Shown here in pieces: positions 22,866 through 34,430 of a DNA stretch of 64,000 nt. Positions within the stretch are counted from its first letter, which is position 1, and each line of letters begins with the position of its first letter. This stretch comes from Dactylonectria macrodidyma (lineage: Eukaryota; Ascomycota; Sordariomycetes; Hypocreales; Nectriaceae): contig JAGMUV010000045.1 of NCBI GenBank assembly GCA_020744425.1, forward strand, positions 248,001-312,000, given 5' to 3'. A program made the position numbers and the translations under genes. The notes under the pieces were generated by a model, which saw nothing but the letters and a program-made list of their open reading frames with translations, was not told the DNA's origin and did not search any database.

Positions 22866-22873
22866 TAACCGAC
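22866..22873. repeat. hAT target-site duplication, left copy
   Basis: TAACCGAC, identical to 26039-26046. Confidence 0.95.
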
Positions 22874-22889
22874 CAGGCTTGGAAATCGA

Positions 22890-25565
22890 TCATGGCCGGT
22901 CCTCCTTATCGATATCTACTGTGATTCTGCCAACCACTTGAAGAACTTGCCTCCAATTGTCACCTTCGAGAAGACCAAGAGGAAGACTCGGCTGATAAAT
23001 GCCAGCTTTACTCCAGGAACGAAGGCATTGAGCCATGGCCACAACATGCCGTCGTAGGCGAGATCTGAGTGGCGTTACCATCCTCCCGCAAGTACTGAAA
23101 TCTCTCTCCGTTTCTGCTGAAGACGAGGGGATAGTAAGAAAGTCAACAGCCATATGAGACAGCCGGGGAAAGCGCACAACGCCGACGTCCCTCCACCAAG
23201 CAACCGGATCTGCTTTGTATGCCATGTTATCCACCGGTGGCTCAGATAGATACTGGTCCAGCTCGTCCTGTTCCGGCGACTCGATTGACTGCCTTGGTCG
23301 TTTGCTTTGTCGCCCTTCGGAGTTGGGACAAGTCAATGACCGACTAAATGCCAGTCGACGCTCAATGTAGTCCAAACCACTATTGCTCCCGATTGCTGAA
23401 GCGGCATTGCAAGCTGCCTCGCGAGCCATGCTCTTGTACCTCTCTTCCCATACTCCTCTTAAGCTCTTCTCATACGTCTTCTTCCATTCTGAGGTTTGGC
23501 GAGACGGGAGTTGGTTCCAAAGCCGCTCTAGAGCTCGCCATTTCTTGCAAGGGTGGAACACGACTGCTGCTACGTATGCGGTCGAGGTCAGCTTGCCATA
23601 ATAATCTTCAAAAGCCGCCGGGTTTTCGGATCCATATCATCGAACAATTGAATCTCTTCCATCATCTGGTCGTCATTCTCTTCGATTACCACTCCTTGAA
23701 CTGCAAGCTCGAGATGGTCAAGGAGCATATCCACCACCTGGAAGTACTCATCGAATCCTCCTGAGGTTGAGCGGAGACCAGCAACACCCTCACCCTGGAG
23801 TTGCTTTGAGGCAACCTCGAACGGTTGAAGGACCTTCTGAATCGCGGCAACAACCTTCCATTCCTCAAGCGAAAGCTTATCTTTCAGTATAGCTGATTTG
23901 TCTCGCTCTTTGCCGCCTTCGCTAAGCCATCGTTCTTCGATGGTGGACAGCATCCTGTTCAAAGCTGCACGTTTCAGCAGAGCGCGTGAGGCCATTGCCT
24001 CATCGGATTGCCAGCGAGTGCAGACGTTTTGAACCCAAGCAAGGACAGGTTCGGTCGGGGCGGTTTGCCGTTGAGCTTCATAAAAGTCCTCGAGAAGTTG
24101 ACTGCTCGTTCGAAGAGCAATGCCAATATTGTGTAGCTTACCAAACGGCCCAAACTTGCGGTACTTGTCCACTTCCTCCGCGTTAATCGTCTCGGGGACT
24201 GGGTACTGGTTCTCGCCCTCCTCAAGGCCTATTTCGAGCTCGAAGTCTTCCTCCATACTCGGCACACCGAACTCGTCGTCGGTCGCCAGCTCGTTGATAG
24301 CGTCAGACAACTGGCGTTGCTCCTCTTCGGTCATGAAGTCCTTATCGCCCCAGTGAGCAAGCAGCTCGTCGAAATTGTCTCGTTTGCTCCCGTACATCAT
24401 AGCTCGAACTGTCAGATTAAGAAAATGAGGGCCACAGCGAATGCGGCGCTCATGTTTGTCGAAATCGAACTCGGCAGCAAGCGCTTCCATTGCCGTATCA
24501 TTGTTCGTAGCGTTGTCAAATGTGAAGTATCCTATTCTGAAACGGAGTAATACTGTCAGTTTGCCGACCAGTGCAAGAGTTGACGCGCGGGCCGGTACTT
24601 GTCTTCGAGATCAAACGTGCATGTTGTATCTGCAACTTCATCCGCCAGCGCGGCTCCAGTATGGCGTTTCCTGAGGGCTGGCAGAGCCAAAAGGATTCTC
24701 CATTGTTTCCAATCTCGGTCGATAAAGTGGGCGTTGATGCCAAGGAATGACGTGTTTTGTCGAGAAGCCCAGCCATCGAAAGTAAAATGAATCATACTTC
24801 TTGCATTTTGAAGGACCGTGCGAAGGGGACCAAGGGCTCGTTCGTACTCGTTCGATAGCAGATTCACAAGCGTCTTGCCCGTTGGTATCTGGCCTTCCTG
24901 AAGAGACGGGTTGTTGTAGAGAAGGAGTCGTCTGAAACGGTCAGAGTTTACGAGGTTGAACGGAAGGTTATCGTGTGTAAGCCAGTCGAGCAGGAGCAAT
25001 TGATTCATTTTCGGATCGAATAACGTATGCAGATTGCCGAGAAGGGTCTGGTCTCGAGGGTTCGTTGGATCGGCGTGAAGCATATCAAGTAGGTTCTGTT
25101 CTACACCGGCAGCTGGGCCTGCCCTTTGTCTAGAAGGCGGCTGACAAGTTAGCGCCGCATCATCGAGCGACGCGAGACAGGGCGCGGAGAGATGGCACAA
25201 ACCACGACCTTATGCTCCCTGCTCAGATGCCGGACAATGCCTCCTACAGTGGAAGCGATGAAGACATAATGTGTAGTCTTCAGCCTGTTACGGAGGAAGC
25301 ATCTCTCGCATATCCATACGATCTTGTGGGGTTGCGACCTGGTGTCCTTCATTCTGAATCCGAATTGTCACCACCATGTCCGCTCTCGAGAAGGGTCGTG
25401 ACATATCGTGAAACCGGGGAAACGCTTGAATTTATCGGTCGTCCAAGCCTCATAGTCTGGAAACCTGCTGGGTGCAGATTTCGTCGAGGCCGAACTGGTT
25501 GACGGCTCGGAGGGCGGCGGCGGCGTTGAGGCGATATCCTCTACCTCTTCATCGAACGAGTCCAT
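22890..25565 (-). pseudogene. hAT transposase with BED zinc finger (broken)
   Basis: The ATG is at 25565 ([13 protein letters not shown]). The BED-type finger has [13 protein letters not shown] and HLSREH. An in-frame TGA lies at 25368-25370, after SRERTWW. A frameshift near 25160-25200 leads into the long frame with [17 protein letters not shown] and [14 protein letters not shown] (hAT catalytic region). A GTACCG...TTTCAG intron (24598-24537) joins DLED to [13 protein letters not shown]. The C-x2-H motif is [14 protein letters not shown]. Another frameshift near 23605 precedes the C-terminal dimerisation domain with VAWWRDVGVVRFPRLSHMA and TIPSSSAETERDFSTCG. Three lesions make it inactive as read. 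Confidence 0.9.
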
Positions 25566-25867
25566 GGCGATGGCAAATGCCCCGCAAAGAATGCAGAGAC
25601 CAAATCGAATGCTGCGAGGCTGGTAAGGGTCCAGCATCTGAGGTCGACTTGGACAGGTTGTTTTGTGAAGTCGATTGAGCAGAGCGGAGGGCCAGCAGCC
25701 AAGGACCATTGCGCAAGCGCAGGGAGTTCTCTACCCCTGAATTGGCCGCTCGCCCGACGCCTTCTTCGAGACGTGTCTCGCGTCGCGGTCGACGCGGTGA
25801 CGCGTCTAGTGATAGAATGGTCCGCACCACCGCTACCTACCCGGGACACCTTTGGTGCATGTGGCAA

Positions 25868-26031
25868 TCGACGATCAAATCGATCGATTGAACGTTTGAT
25901 CGATACGATATCGATAGATCAGGGCCTGTAATCGATCGATATCGATCGACCGACAAGCTCCGATCGATCGATCGAAATCGAAATCAAATCGATTAATCGA
26001 ATCGATCAAATCGATTGGTCGATCGATTTCC
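25868..26031. repeat. ATCGAT-rich subterminal array of the hAT
   Basis: More than ten, partly overlapping, ATCGAT words crowd the transposase-promoter end of the hAT; the opposite end has only two near its tip. In hAT elements, clustered subterminal motifs are transposase-binding sites. The role here is inferred. Confidence 0.7.
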
Positions 26032-26038
26032 AACCCTG

Positions 26039-26046
26039 TAACCGAC
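26039..26046. repeat. hAT target-site duplication, right copy
   Basis: TAACCGAC, identical to 22866-22873. On the minus strand it reads GTCG (exon end) then GTTA (intron start). Confidence 0.95.
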
Positions 26047-26502
26047 ACAGTCGAAGCTGAGCCTGTCCATGGCGGCTGCGACGTTTTTCGCATACGCTTG
26101 ACGGGACTCGGGCGTCTTGGCGCCATCGCTGAATCCCGTAGTGTCTGCCCAGCCACCGATGGCTAGGCAAACCTTGACTCCTTCGTCCGAAAAGCAGGCG
26201 TATGTCGCTCACACTCATGAAGGGCGTGTACTGGCCGGCCGGGTTGGACGTGAAGAGCGAAGAGTTGGCAAAAGTCACGTTCACGTAGTTGATCCCCTTG
26301 CTCTCGCTGGCGTGTGGCAGCTCTAGTGTATGGTACCTCGTTCGCACTGTCAGCGAGCATCACAAGTCCGCCTGGTGTGGGAGAAAACGCACTGGTCGAG
26401 GTAGAGAACGAACCTGGAATCGGCGGCTGTGGCCGTGGCGATGGCGGAGGCCCATGTCCAGACGTACCCCCACAGGGCGATATGTGAGCTATGTGAGCGC
26501 AT

Positions 26503-28985
26503 GGTGTATTGCGGATAGTGGACCGGGACGATCGGCTAATTTGTAATTAATAATCGCGTCTGATGCCAAACAACACGGCCGTGGTAGGAGAGCCGGTAAT
26601 AGCCATCGGCTCAGGTTGGTATACAGAGTCAACAGGATGCGGATGGTGTGGGTGTGTACATTCCCTCGCCAGGGCGGATTGGTTTCCTCTCTGGCCGGGC
26701 AGCCTTTCCAGGCGGCAACTACATGTTGCTGCGTCGCCAGAGAAGAAAGACCATGCAAGTGCAAGTCGTCTCAGACGCTCGTCTCCATTGTCGCAATAGA
26801 AGTGGCTGATGTGACCAAGACCTGACTAGTTCTTCGCCAGGTTTGGCACATTTTTCGAAGAATCGAGAAACTTTTTGAGAGAAAAGACAGCAGAGCCGAC
26901 TAGGTGCACACGTTGCTGATGGAACCCTGTCAGATGTGCTTCGAAGACCAGCCACCAGACTTCTTGCGGTGCCATGATCGTGAAATTCGTGGACAGCTCA
27001 CAGAGCACGAATAGTACTCCGTATGTCGAACTCAATTGTCGCTTTCATCTCTCCTGTCTGGATGGTGAATCTGGCTTCCGTGGTGTTGGTTGTTGGAACA
27101 CGTGTTTGGCCCAATAATCGAGCGAGTGGTCGGTGGGCATAGGGTCCGTAGCCAGTCGTAGATCGTCGCTCCGGCCCTTGTTGCCCTTGTTGCGCCTTTG
27201 ACCCCGTTGACCTTTTAGGACCCCCTCCCCCACGGGAAAGGCCTAAAAGTGCGCGGAAAGCTGTCATCGTGCGAGTTGTCCGCTGCATACGCGCCACATT
27301 CCACCCGTGTTGCGCACGACTCAGAGTCCTCGCCTTGTAGGCTCTAGCTCATGAGCATAAGCCCTGCTGGAGGGAACAGGTTCTGCGACTCTCCGAAAGT
27401 AGCCGGCATGTTTCTCTTGGCCCGTCAAGAGAAAGAAGCATGCGGACCACGGTGTGGATGGTAGACGCAAGAATTATGCGACGATGTGGCCATCGATTAC
27501 TGAATGATGGGCGTCATTCTCGAGTAATAGGAATTATTTTTCTTTTTTTTGGCTTTTTTTTTGGCTTTTTTTTTGGCTTTTTTTTTGGCTTTTTTTTTTG
27601 GCTTTTTTTTGGTGTTCTTTTTTCTTTTTGTTTTTGTTCCTTTTGTTTTCCTTGATTTTGCTTTTTGCTTTTCGTTTTTCCCCTTTCGTCTCTCATGACA
27701 AAATCCTGCCCTCACTCATGCATCCCTGTCATGTCCTTCCTCTTTCCTTCGTCCATAAGGATGCCTTAAGTCATCAAACTCCAGGCAAGCATCGGCCCGC
27801 GCCATCTGTTTCGTCGACATCCACAACAAACCACCATTCGAGTCTCCCATCCTCGTCCCCTGTCACTCGTCCCCTATCCCTCCTCCCCACAACATCAGTA
27901 ATAGTGTGCGCTAATGGAAAGCTGTTGCGCAACACCGTCCAGTGCCATAGAACATATGAATGAGCGCTGTTAAGCATAGAACGCAACGACAGGCGTGCAT
28001 GTCGTACAACCCGTTCGACACAGAAGCAGCTTGCGCATTCTCAGTCCTGATCAAAGTGATTCGGGCATCACCACTAACAAGCCATCACATCCAGGTGCTT
28101 TCGCTGTTTCTTATGCCGTATGCTGCCGCGACACCTTGATCCGCCTCTTGTCGAAGCTATCATGAAGTTATTCATGTTCTTCAGTAAGCGTGCAGTCCCT
28201 TCTTCCCTGATACCGAGATCCCATCTCGGTTGGCGATCGGTAACCGCCGAAAAGATAGACTGAACAGCTCCCTGTCTACTCAGTCATCTCCGCTCTTGAG
28301 GGCCCGGTCAGTTTTTCTTCGACTGAGCAAGGTCTCAGCCAGTAGGGCCATGACCGTCGCTCTCCCCCTATTGCCACCACGTACTTGGCTGGTAAGTACG
28401 CCGAGGTAAAGGCCGGTGAAGTCGGCGGAGAGTGCTGCAGAGCTCGCTCGCTGGTGAATGCATTTTCCTAACGGCAGACCATTGCGCAGCACCTCGTCAC
28501 TCAAGCGGATGTGGAGACAATCTGGAGACAATCTGGAGACTGTTTTGAGATCAAGTCATGCTAAGCTGCGTTGCAACTGCGTCCCTGGGGTTTCCTCCGT
28601 AGCGGCCAACGTATTGTTAGCATAATCAGGACAACTGGGGGCTTGTTGTAGTTCACGTACCATATTTCATGTGCGCCGAGCGGCTTTCCGGGAATGGTGG
28701 AGCAGGTGAGCCGCGGAATGACGGAAGCAGAATGATGTAGCGCTCCTGCTATTGTATCGACAATTGCCCCATCTTATATTCTGCGGAAACGCGGCTTCTC
28801 AAGCCTCTGTGTTAGTAGACTGAAGCTCTCAGGGGAGACTACATACCTCGCTTGTGTGTGTTTAGATATCTCGTCATGACCGCTTCGGTAGAAAAGCGTA
28901 CCAGAGATAAGGAACAAGGTTACCGAACGAAAGTACTTGGGGGCGTCAGTGGAGTGAAAACCGGCAGTGAGGATGGGTGTGGGAT
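26503..28985. other. Gene-poor stretch with T-rich minisatellite
   Basis: No recognised gene. About five units of roughly 12 bp (TTTTTTTTTGGC) lie at 27540-27612. Minus-strand frames at 26998-27297 and 28280-28531 are open and look protein-like in parts (for example MALLAETLLSRRKTD near 28310) but I cannot assign or support them. Confidence 0.5.
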
Positions 28986-28990
28986 GAGGG

Positions 28991-29186
28991 AACTGAGGGA
29001 GCTGAGGGAGCTGAGGGAGCTGAGGGAGCTGAGGGAGCTGAGGGAGCTGAGGGAGCTGAGGGAGCTGAGGGAGCTGAGGGAGCTGAGGGAGCTGAGGGAG
29101 CTGAGGGAGCTGAGGGAGCTGAGGGAGCTGAGGGAGCTGAGGGAGCTGAGGGAGCTGAGGGAGCTGAGGGAGCTGAGGGAGCTGAG
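28991..29186. repeat. 9-bp minisatellite GCTGAGGGA, about 21-22 units
   Basis: An almost perfect tandem array. Because the unit is a multiple of three and lacks stops, all frames through it are open: the plus strand gives ELR or EGA repeats, the minus strand QLP repeats. A minus-strand frame (28774-29232) has a non-repetitive C-terminal part, but no supported gene is called. Confidence 0.95.
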
Positions 29187-29514
29187 AAAGAGCGAAAGAG
29201 GAAGAGGCGAACGTCTCCAGAGTCAGACTCAAAGAGAAAAGAAAAGGAAAAATTAATACTTTACCAGCAAGACGGCCGGATCAAATGCCAATGAAGTGAG
29301 CGTGCGATCAAAGCTCAGTCGTAACTTCAACCTCAACAAGGTGATGTGTATGTGAGTGTGTCTGCTAGGACTTGATGCAGCTCAAGGAGGCGAGCTTCTT
29401 CGCTATTTATACCCGTGAGCATGGTAGAACTTAAGGCTCACAGCAAAAGATCCAGGCGATCCATCAACGGATTCGGTGGAAACCTTTATGGGCGACGGTT
29501 GAGCTACCTCGCTA

Positions 29515-29775
29515 AAGCTTACTTGGTTCTCGCATGAGACGAAAAAGATGAAGTTCTGATCCAGGCGACGTCTGATACTTTGCAGTACCGTGGTGTACAG
29601 CGATGCACACGTACGTAACTTCAGTGTCAGTGTCTGGCTGCCTACAGTCTTTTTGCTGAGCTGATCTCGATCGTATTGTATGTAGTATCGTGTCGTGTCG
29701 TGTCGTGTCTTGTAGTGTCTTGGAGCGTCTTGGAGCGTCTTGTCGTGTCCTCGAATGTCTTCGAATGTCTGAAAA
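29515..29775. repeat. Single-armed relative of the invertible locus (locus C)
   Basis: Bases 29515-29605 match the core of locus A (12370-12445) in the same direction. Next comes a stretch (29606-29670) that is the reverse complement of 34115-34170 of locus B, then TCTTGTCGTG-type decamers. Only one minisatellite arm is present. Confidence 0.65.
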
Positions 29776-29936
29776 GGTCTCATCACGTCCCGCATCGTCT
29801 TGCAGGGTCCCGCAATGCCCTACACCTACCTCGCCGTGTTTCTGCACATGTTCTTCGTCGTCAGTGTGAGTATGAACGAGGTGCGATTACCCACCTTGTC
29901 CCCACACCCGCTTCACATTTGATAGACGACCTCCGC

Positions 29937-30158
29937 GTTTGTTTCTCAACCCCCTCTGTTTGTTGTTTGTCAACCCCCTGTTTGTCAACCCCCTCTGTTT
30001 GTCAAAACCCCCCCCCCCCCCCCCCCCTGTTTGTTTGTCAACCCCCTTTGTTTGTCAACCCCCTCTGTTTGTTTGTCAACCCCCCCTGTTTGTCAACCCC
30101 CCCTGTTTGTTTGTCAACCCCCTCTGTTTGTTTGTCAACCCCCTCTGTTTGTTGTCAA
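29937..30158. repeat. Expanded TTTGTCAACCCCC minisatellite with poly-C
   Basis: About 12 variable units, some carrying an extra TTTG, with an internal run of about 20 C. Homologous to 10136-10222. Confidence 0.85.
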
Positions 30159-33100
30159 TGAGTGACTGCTCTCCTCAGTTTGTTGCTCAAGCTTGGCCCC
30201 CCCCTACCCCCCTTACCCCACTTCTCTTCCTTTCGGTCCGATGCGCACTCGTCGCTGCGAACTTCCACTCAGTGTCCCGGTCCACCTCCTCCACAATGTC
30301 TGGTGCTATCAAGCCTTCGCCGTCTTAGCTCGAGCTAGTCTGCCTGTCTGCGCTGCGCAGAAGACTGATCGCCCTCGCGACAATTCCCCTTTATGGACCA
30401 AGCACCCGTCCAGTCATGGCGAACATTTGTAGTCTTGTTGTCTTGTGGTCTTGTGTGTCCCCACGTTCATGACAAGGTTAGAGACGACGCTCGACACACG
30501 ACGCACGACAAACACACGTCAAACGACACACAACACATGTCTAAGCTCAAGACATATCCAAAAAGTCTAAACCGGACCCTTGATTCACATGCACTCCTAG
30601 ACCCCGCACCACACAAGTAGACGACCTTTTACACTTGATCGCACCGTAGTGGATCAAAGGTGGGCAAGTCGAGGTGCAATGCGCCCTCCGTCGTATCGTC
30701 TTACGCGTCGTCCGAACGGATCGATCTTGAGGGTCAATCCATCCATCCATCCATCCATCCGTAGCGAGCTTGTTTAGACACAGACGTCAATTGTCGCTAC
30801 TCATCCAGTATCAGTCTCCACTGCACTCCCGGTGTCGAAGACGGCGACGAGGTCTTCCTGTCCATAGTTGACAAGCGACGGCCAATCTATTCTAGGCTCA
30901 CGCTCGTTTTTGCAGCCTGAGTCGCCGCCTTCCTGGCCGTCGTGCTGGGTTGTCGGCCAACCAGCTGTGTCTTGTGTTACTGATGCTCTCATCCATACGG
31001 TCGGTCACCTTCGCCAGAGTGTTGAGTGGTGAGTGGCTAGAGTTGACTGCGGTCTCCATGTGTGGTGCAAGGACCGGTGCCTGATGTGCCTCATTTCGAC
31101 CTCCACTCTTCGCGAACGGCACTCAACCCAGTATGTATGTACAGAGGTCACAGCAGAGAGCGACGAAAGACGTGTGGTGCAGGGTAAGGTGATCCTTGAC
31201 GAGTCGCGAAAATTGATCTTGATCGTGTTCACCCCTACCCGCAGCCGACCTCCCCAACGTCGTCAGTTGACCTTCGCCATCTCGCCCTTTCCCCGATCGC
31301 TTTTTGTGCCGGCGGTTGCTAAGGAGTAAGAGGAAGAAGAAATTTTTTTTTTAAATAAATTAATTAATTAAAAATAAAAATAAAAATAAAAATTCGCTCC
31401 GTCACCCGTTCATTCCGTTACCGTCCGCTTTGTCGTCGTTTGCTTTGGTCACTCAGCCGTCACTTTGGCTCCTTGCCGACGCGTTTGTTTGTCGATCCTC
31501 TGTTTCATCTCCATCTCGTCAGCCTTCTGGCAGGAGAGCCACTGCTCTCAGCAATCCGGACCGGTCATGCTGCGAAATGCTCCTCAATGTCCTAATCTGC
31601 CTCCTCCACAATGTCTGGCGCTGTCGAACCTTTTCCGCATTTTAGCCCGAGTTACGACCGACGATGAACACACGTTGACACGTCAAGCCACACACCCGAA
31701 ACCACACACTCGAAACCATGCACTCGAAACCACGCACCCCAAAGCTTCATTTTGTCGCACTTTTAAGTGGATCAACCTTGGGCAAGTCGTTGGTAACAAG
31801 CTTTTCGCGAGGTCTGGACACAGACGCCAGCCGCACCCCTGGTGTCGAAGACGGTGGCTCTTCCTGTCCGTGGTTGACGTGCATACTATGGCATACACGT
31901 GTCACAATACATACGTCATCTAGTCAAACTTGAGTTCTCGAGCAGGAGACATTACTCACTCCGGACATTTGATCCACTCGCGGGGCAGTTCTTTGTGACT
32001 CACAATCAATCACCATCACGGACCCGACAAGGAGACTTTTCTTGTTGGAAACAGTCAGGTGCACCTCCTCATTCGGTTTCCGTCCGCAGAAAATGAAACC
32101 CCTCCAAGTGCACGCATGTCACAAAGCATCGAAGCCGGCAGACACTACGGCAAGACGTTCATTCAAGATGCTCTCCCCCTTATGGTTTCGCCCGCTTGAC
32201 CCCATGCAACATCCATTTTTATCAAGTCAACACTCACAGGACGGTCTTGTAGTGTCCTGTAGTGTCGTCGAATGTTTTCGAATGTCTGAAAAGGTTTTGT
32301 CTCGTCTTGTAGGGTCCCGCAATGCCCTACACCTTCCTCGCGGTGTGTGTATGAACGGGGTGCCATTACCCACCTTGTCTGCCCACATCCGCTTCAAACT
32401 TGGTAAATGACCTCCGCGTTTGTTTGTCAACCCCTCCTGTCATCTCCGTCTCGTCGAGGTTCTGGCAAGAGTGTCACTGCTCTCCTTAGGACATCACTCC
32501 TCAGGACCACTGGGCGTTTGTTGCTCAAGCTTCGCCCTAACCCCCTACCCCCTACCCTCTACCCCCCACTTCTCTTCCTTTCCGTCTCTCATTCTGTTCT
32601 TTCGTTCCCATGCGCACTCGTCGCTACGTCATGGCGAACATTTGTGGTCTTGTGTGTCACGATCACGACAAGGCTGGAGACGACACACGACGCGGTCGAC
32701 AAACACACGTCAAACGACACACAACACATGACTAAACTCTCAAGACATATCCAAAAGTCTAAGCCGGACCCTTGATTCACATGCACCCCTAGATCCCGCA
32801 CCACACAAGTAGATGACCTTTTTCAGGCTCTCCAAGAATGCGCGCTCCATCGCATCGTCTTACGCGTCGTCCGAACGGATCGATCTTGAGGGTTCATCCA
32901 TCCACCCCTCCATCCATGCGTAGCGAGCTTGTTCAGACACAGACGTCATTTGTCGCTACCCATCCAGTATCAGTCTCCACTGCACTCCCGGTGTCGAAGA
33001 CAGCGACGGGGTCTTCCTGTCTACAGTTGACAAGCGACTCGGGGATCCGTAGAGGGTGAGGGCCAATCTATTCTAGGCGCACGCTCGTTTTCGCGGCCTG

Positions 33101-33994
33101 AGTCGCCACCCTCCTGGCCGTCATACTATGCTGTCGGCCGCCGAACAGATTCTAACAGATTGGCTCAGACCAGTCCAGGTTCGGATACTGAGGTCAAGCG
33201 GCAGGCCTCGCGTGGGGGAGTGCCAGGAGTGCCAGGAGTGTTGCCAAGGCTGATCAAAAGAAGCAAGAACGACGGTCAGACACCTGTGTCTCGCGTTACT
33301 GTACAACTGCTCTTGGCACAGCAGCGAGCTCTGTAGTACAGTCTGCTGTCTGGAAAGACTCTCGCAGATCGCGACTGTATCCATATCGTACGTATCATTC
33401 ACGACGCTCGACAAACAGTGTATAGGTGGCGAACTGGGGCATCCCACTTCAGCTCCTCGCAAAACGTACACTGTCGAAAGTGAGGAGCAACGACATCAAG
33501 GTCAGAAGGCGTCTGCACTTGCAGATACTGTGCATACTCGTTTCAAAATACATACGTACTCACATACTGTACGTTGCCTAGTCAAATCTAAGTTCTCAAA
33601 CACGAGACCTTACCCACCCCTGACATTCTAATCCGCTCACGGGGCAGTTCTTTGTGACTCACAATCGTCACGGACCTGACAAGGAGACATTCTCTTGTCG
33701 AAAACACAAAGGTGCTAGTTGGGGATGGAAAAGGAGAAGCCGTGGAGCTGAACACGACGCCAGCTGCCACGACAAAAGTTCAGAGCGATGAGCCGAATGA
33801 TGGGCTCGATCCAAGCCTTTCGATCCCCTACCTAAGCTCTCTGGACGCTCTTTTCACATGCACCCAGGTGCCAGGCCAGGCGAACTGCTTGAGCAGACAC
33901 GGCCCTGGCTAAACTCGCGTAACAGTCATGAATTGGGCTCCCGCGGTCCGCCCAAGCGCCGGACAGAATCAATGTCCGCTTGTTCCGATAACTC

Positions 33995-34430
33995 GAAGAC
34001 ACGAAAAGACACGACAAGACACGACAAGATACTACAGTACAAGACACAACAAGACACGACAAGACACTACAAGACACTACAGGATACTGCAAGACACGAC
34101 AAGACCCTACTTACGAATGTGTTCGAGATCAGCTCGCCAAAGACCGCAGGCACTCACGCACGTATGGGTCATTGTACAGCACGGTGCTAAAGAGGATAGG
34201 TCATCGTCTGGGCCGGAACTTTATGCTTTTGTCCTACGCGAGAACGAACGAAGCAGGCTTTGGCAAGCTAGCCGAGCGGGGGACAGGCAAAATGCCCGTT
34301 CTTTGGTTGCTCAAGTTGTGAGTGTCTTGTCGTGTCTTGTCGTGTATTGTAGCGTCTTGTCGTGTCTTGTCGTGTCTTGTAGTGTCTTGTCGTATCTTGT
34401 AGTGTCTTGTCGCATGTCTGAGAGGGTCTT
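33995..34430. repeat. Inverted minisatellite pair with flipped core (locus B)
   Basis: The left arm (33995-34110) holds AAGACACGAC-type decamers and the right arm (34325-34430) holds TCTTGTCGTG-type decamers. The core at about 34173-34324 is the reverse complement of 12300-12447. Flanks (33735-33990 and 34440-34660) run in the same direction as those of locus A. Confidence 0.85.

Larger units (their letters stand above)
22874..26038 (-). mobile_element. hAT transposon, 3,165 bp
   Basis: The ends are 18-bp inverted repeats with one mismatch, CAGGCTTGGAAATCGATC on the left and CAGGGTTGGAAATCGATC inward from the right. They are flanked by the perfect 8-bp duplication TAACCGAC (22866-22873 and 26039-26046), the hallmark of hAT elements. 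It encodes a minus-strand BED-finger transposase. It lies in the chitinase pseudogene in the same orientation, with the target straddling the 5' splice site. Both ends are intact but the transposase is broken, so it could move only if supplied in trans. Confidence 0.95.
21673..26502 (-). pseudogene. Secreted GH18 chitinase with chitin-binding module, split by hAT
   Basis: The gene starts at ATG 26502 with a hydrophobic leader. The first exon (to 26043) has FANSSLFTSNPAGQYTPFM and AIGGWADTTGFSDGAK but needs about three frame changes. After the hAT, exon 22812-22589 carries the catalytic DLDWEYPGANGEDY; together with the preceding FDCV this gives the GH18 DxxDxDxE pattern with Gly replaced by Cys. 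Introns 22588-22487 (GTAAGT/CTGCAG) and 22109-22010 (GTGAGT/AACAG) follow. Exon 22486-22110 has MSYDLMNRRDN, GIPFYAKWFTTEQGV and the start of a type-1 chitin-binding Cys motif (CGDAECCSQVGF), completed in exon 22009-21673. The last exon has an in-frame TAG at 21865-21867 before YWDAETRLFWSWDT and GGCMAWSLGED. It is clearly non-functional. Confidence 0.88.

Noticed and set aside
27497..27715. Lys-rich protein (KKKPKKKAKKK)
   Set aside because: Product of the T-rich minisatellite read on the minus strand.
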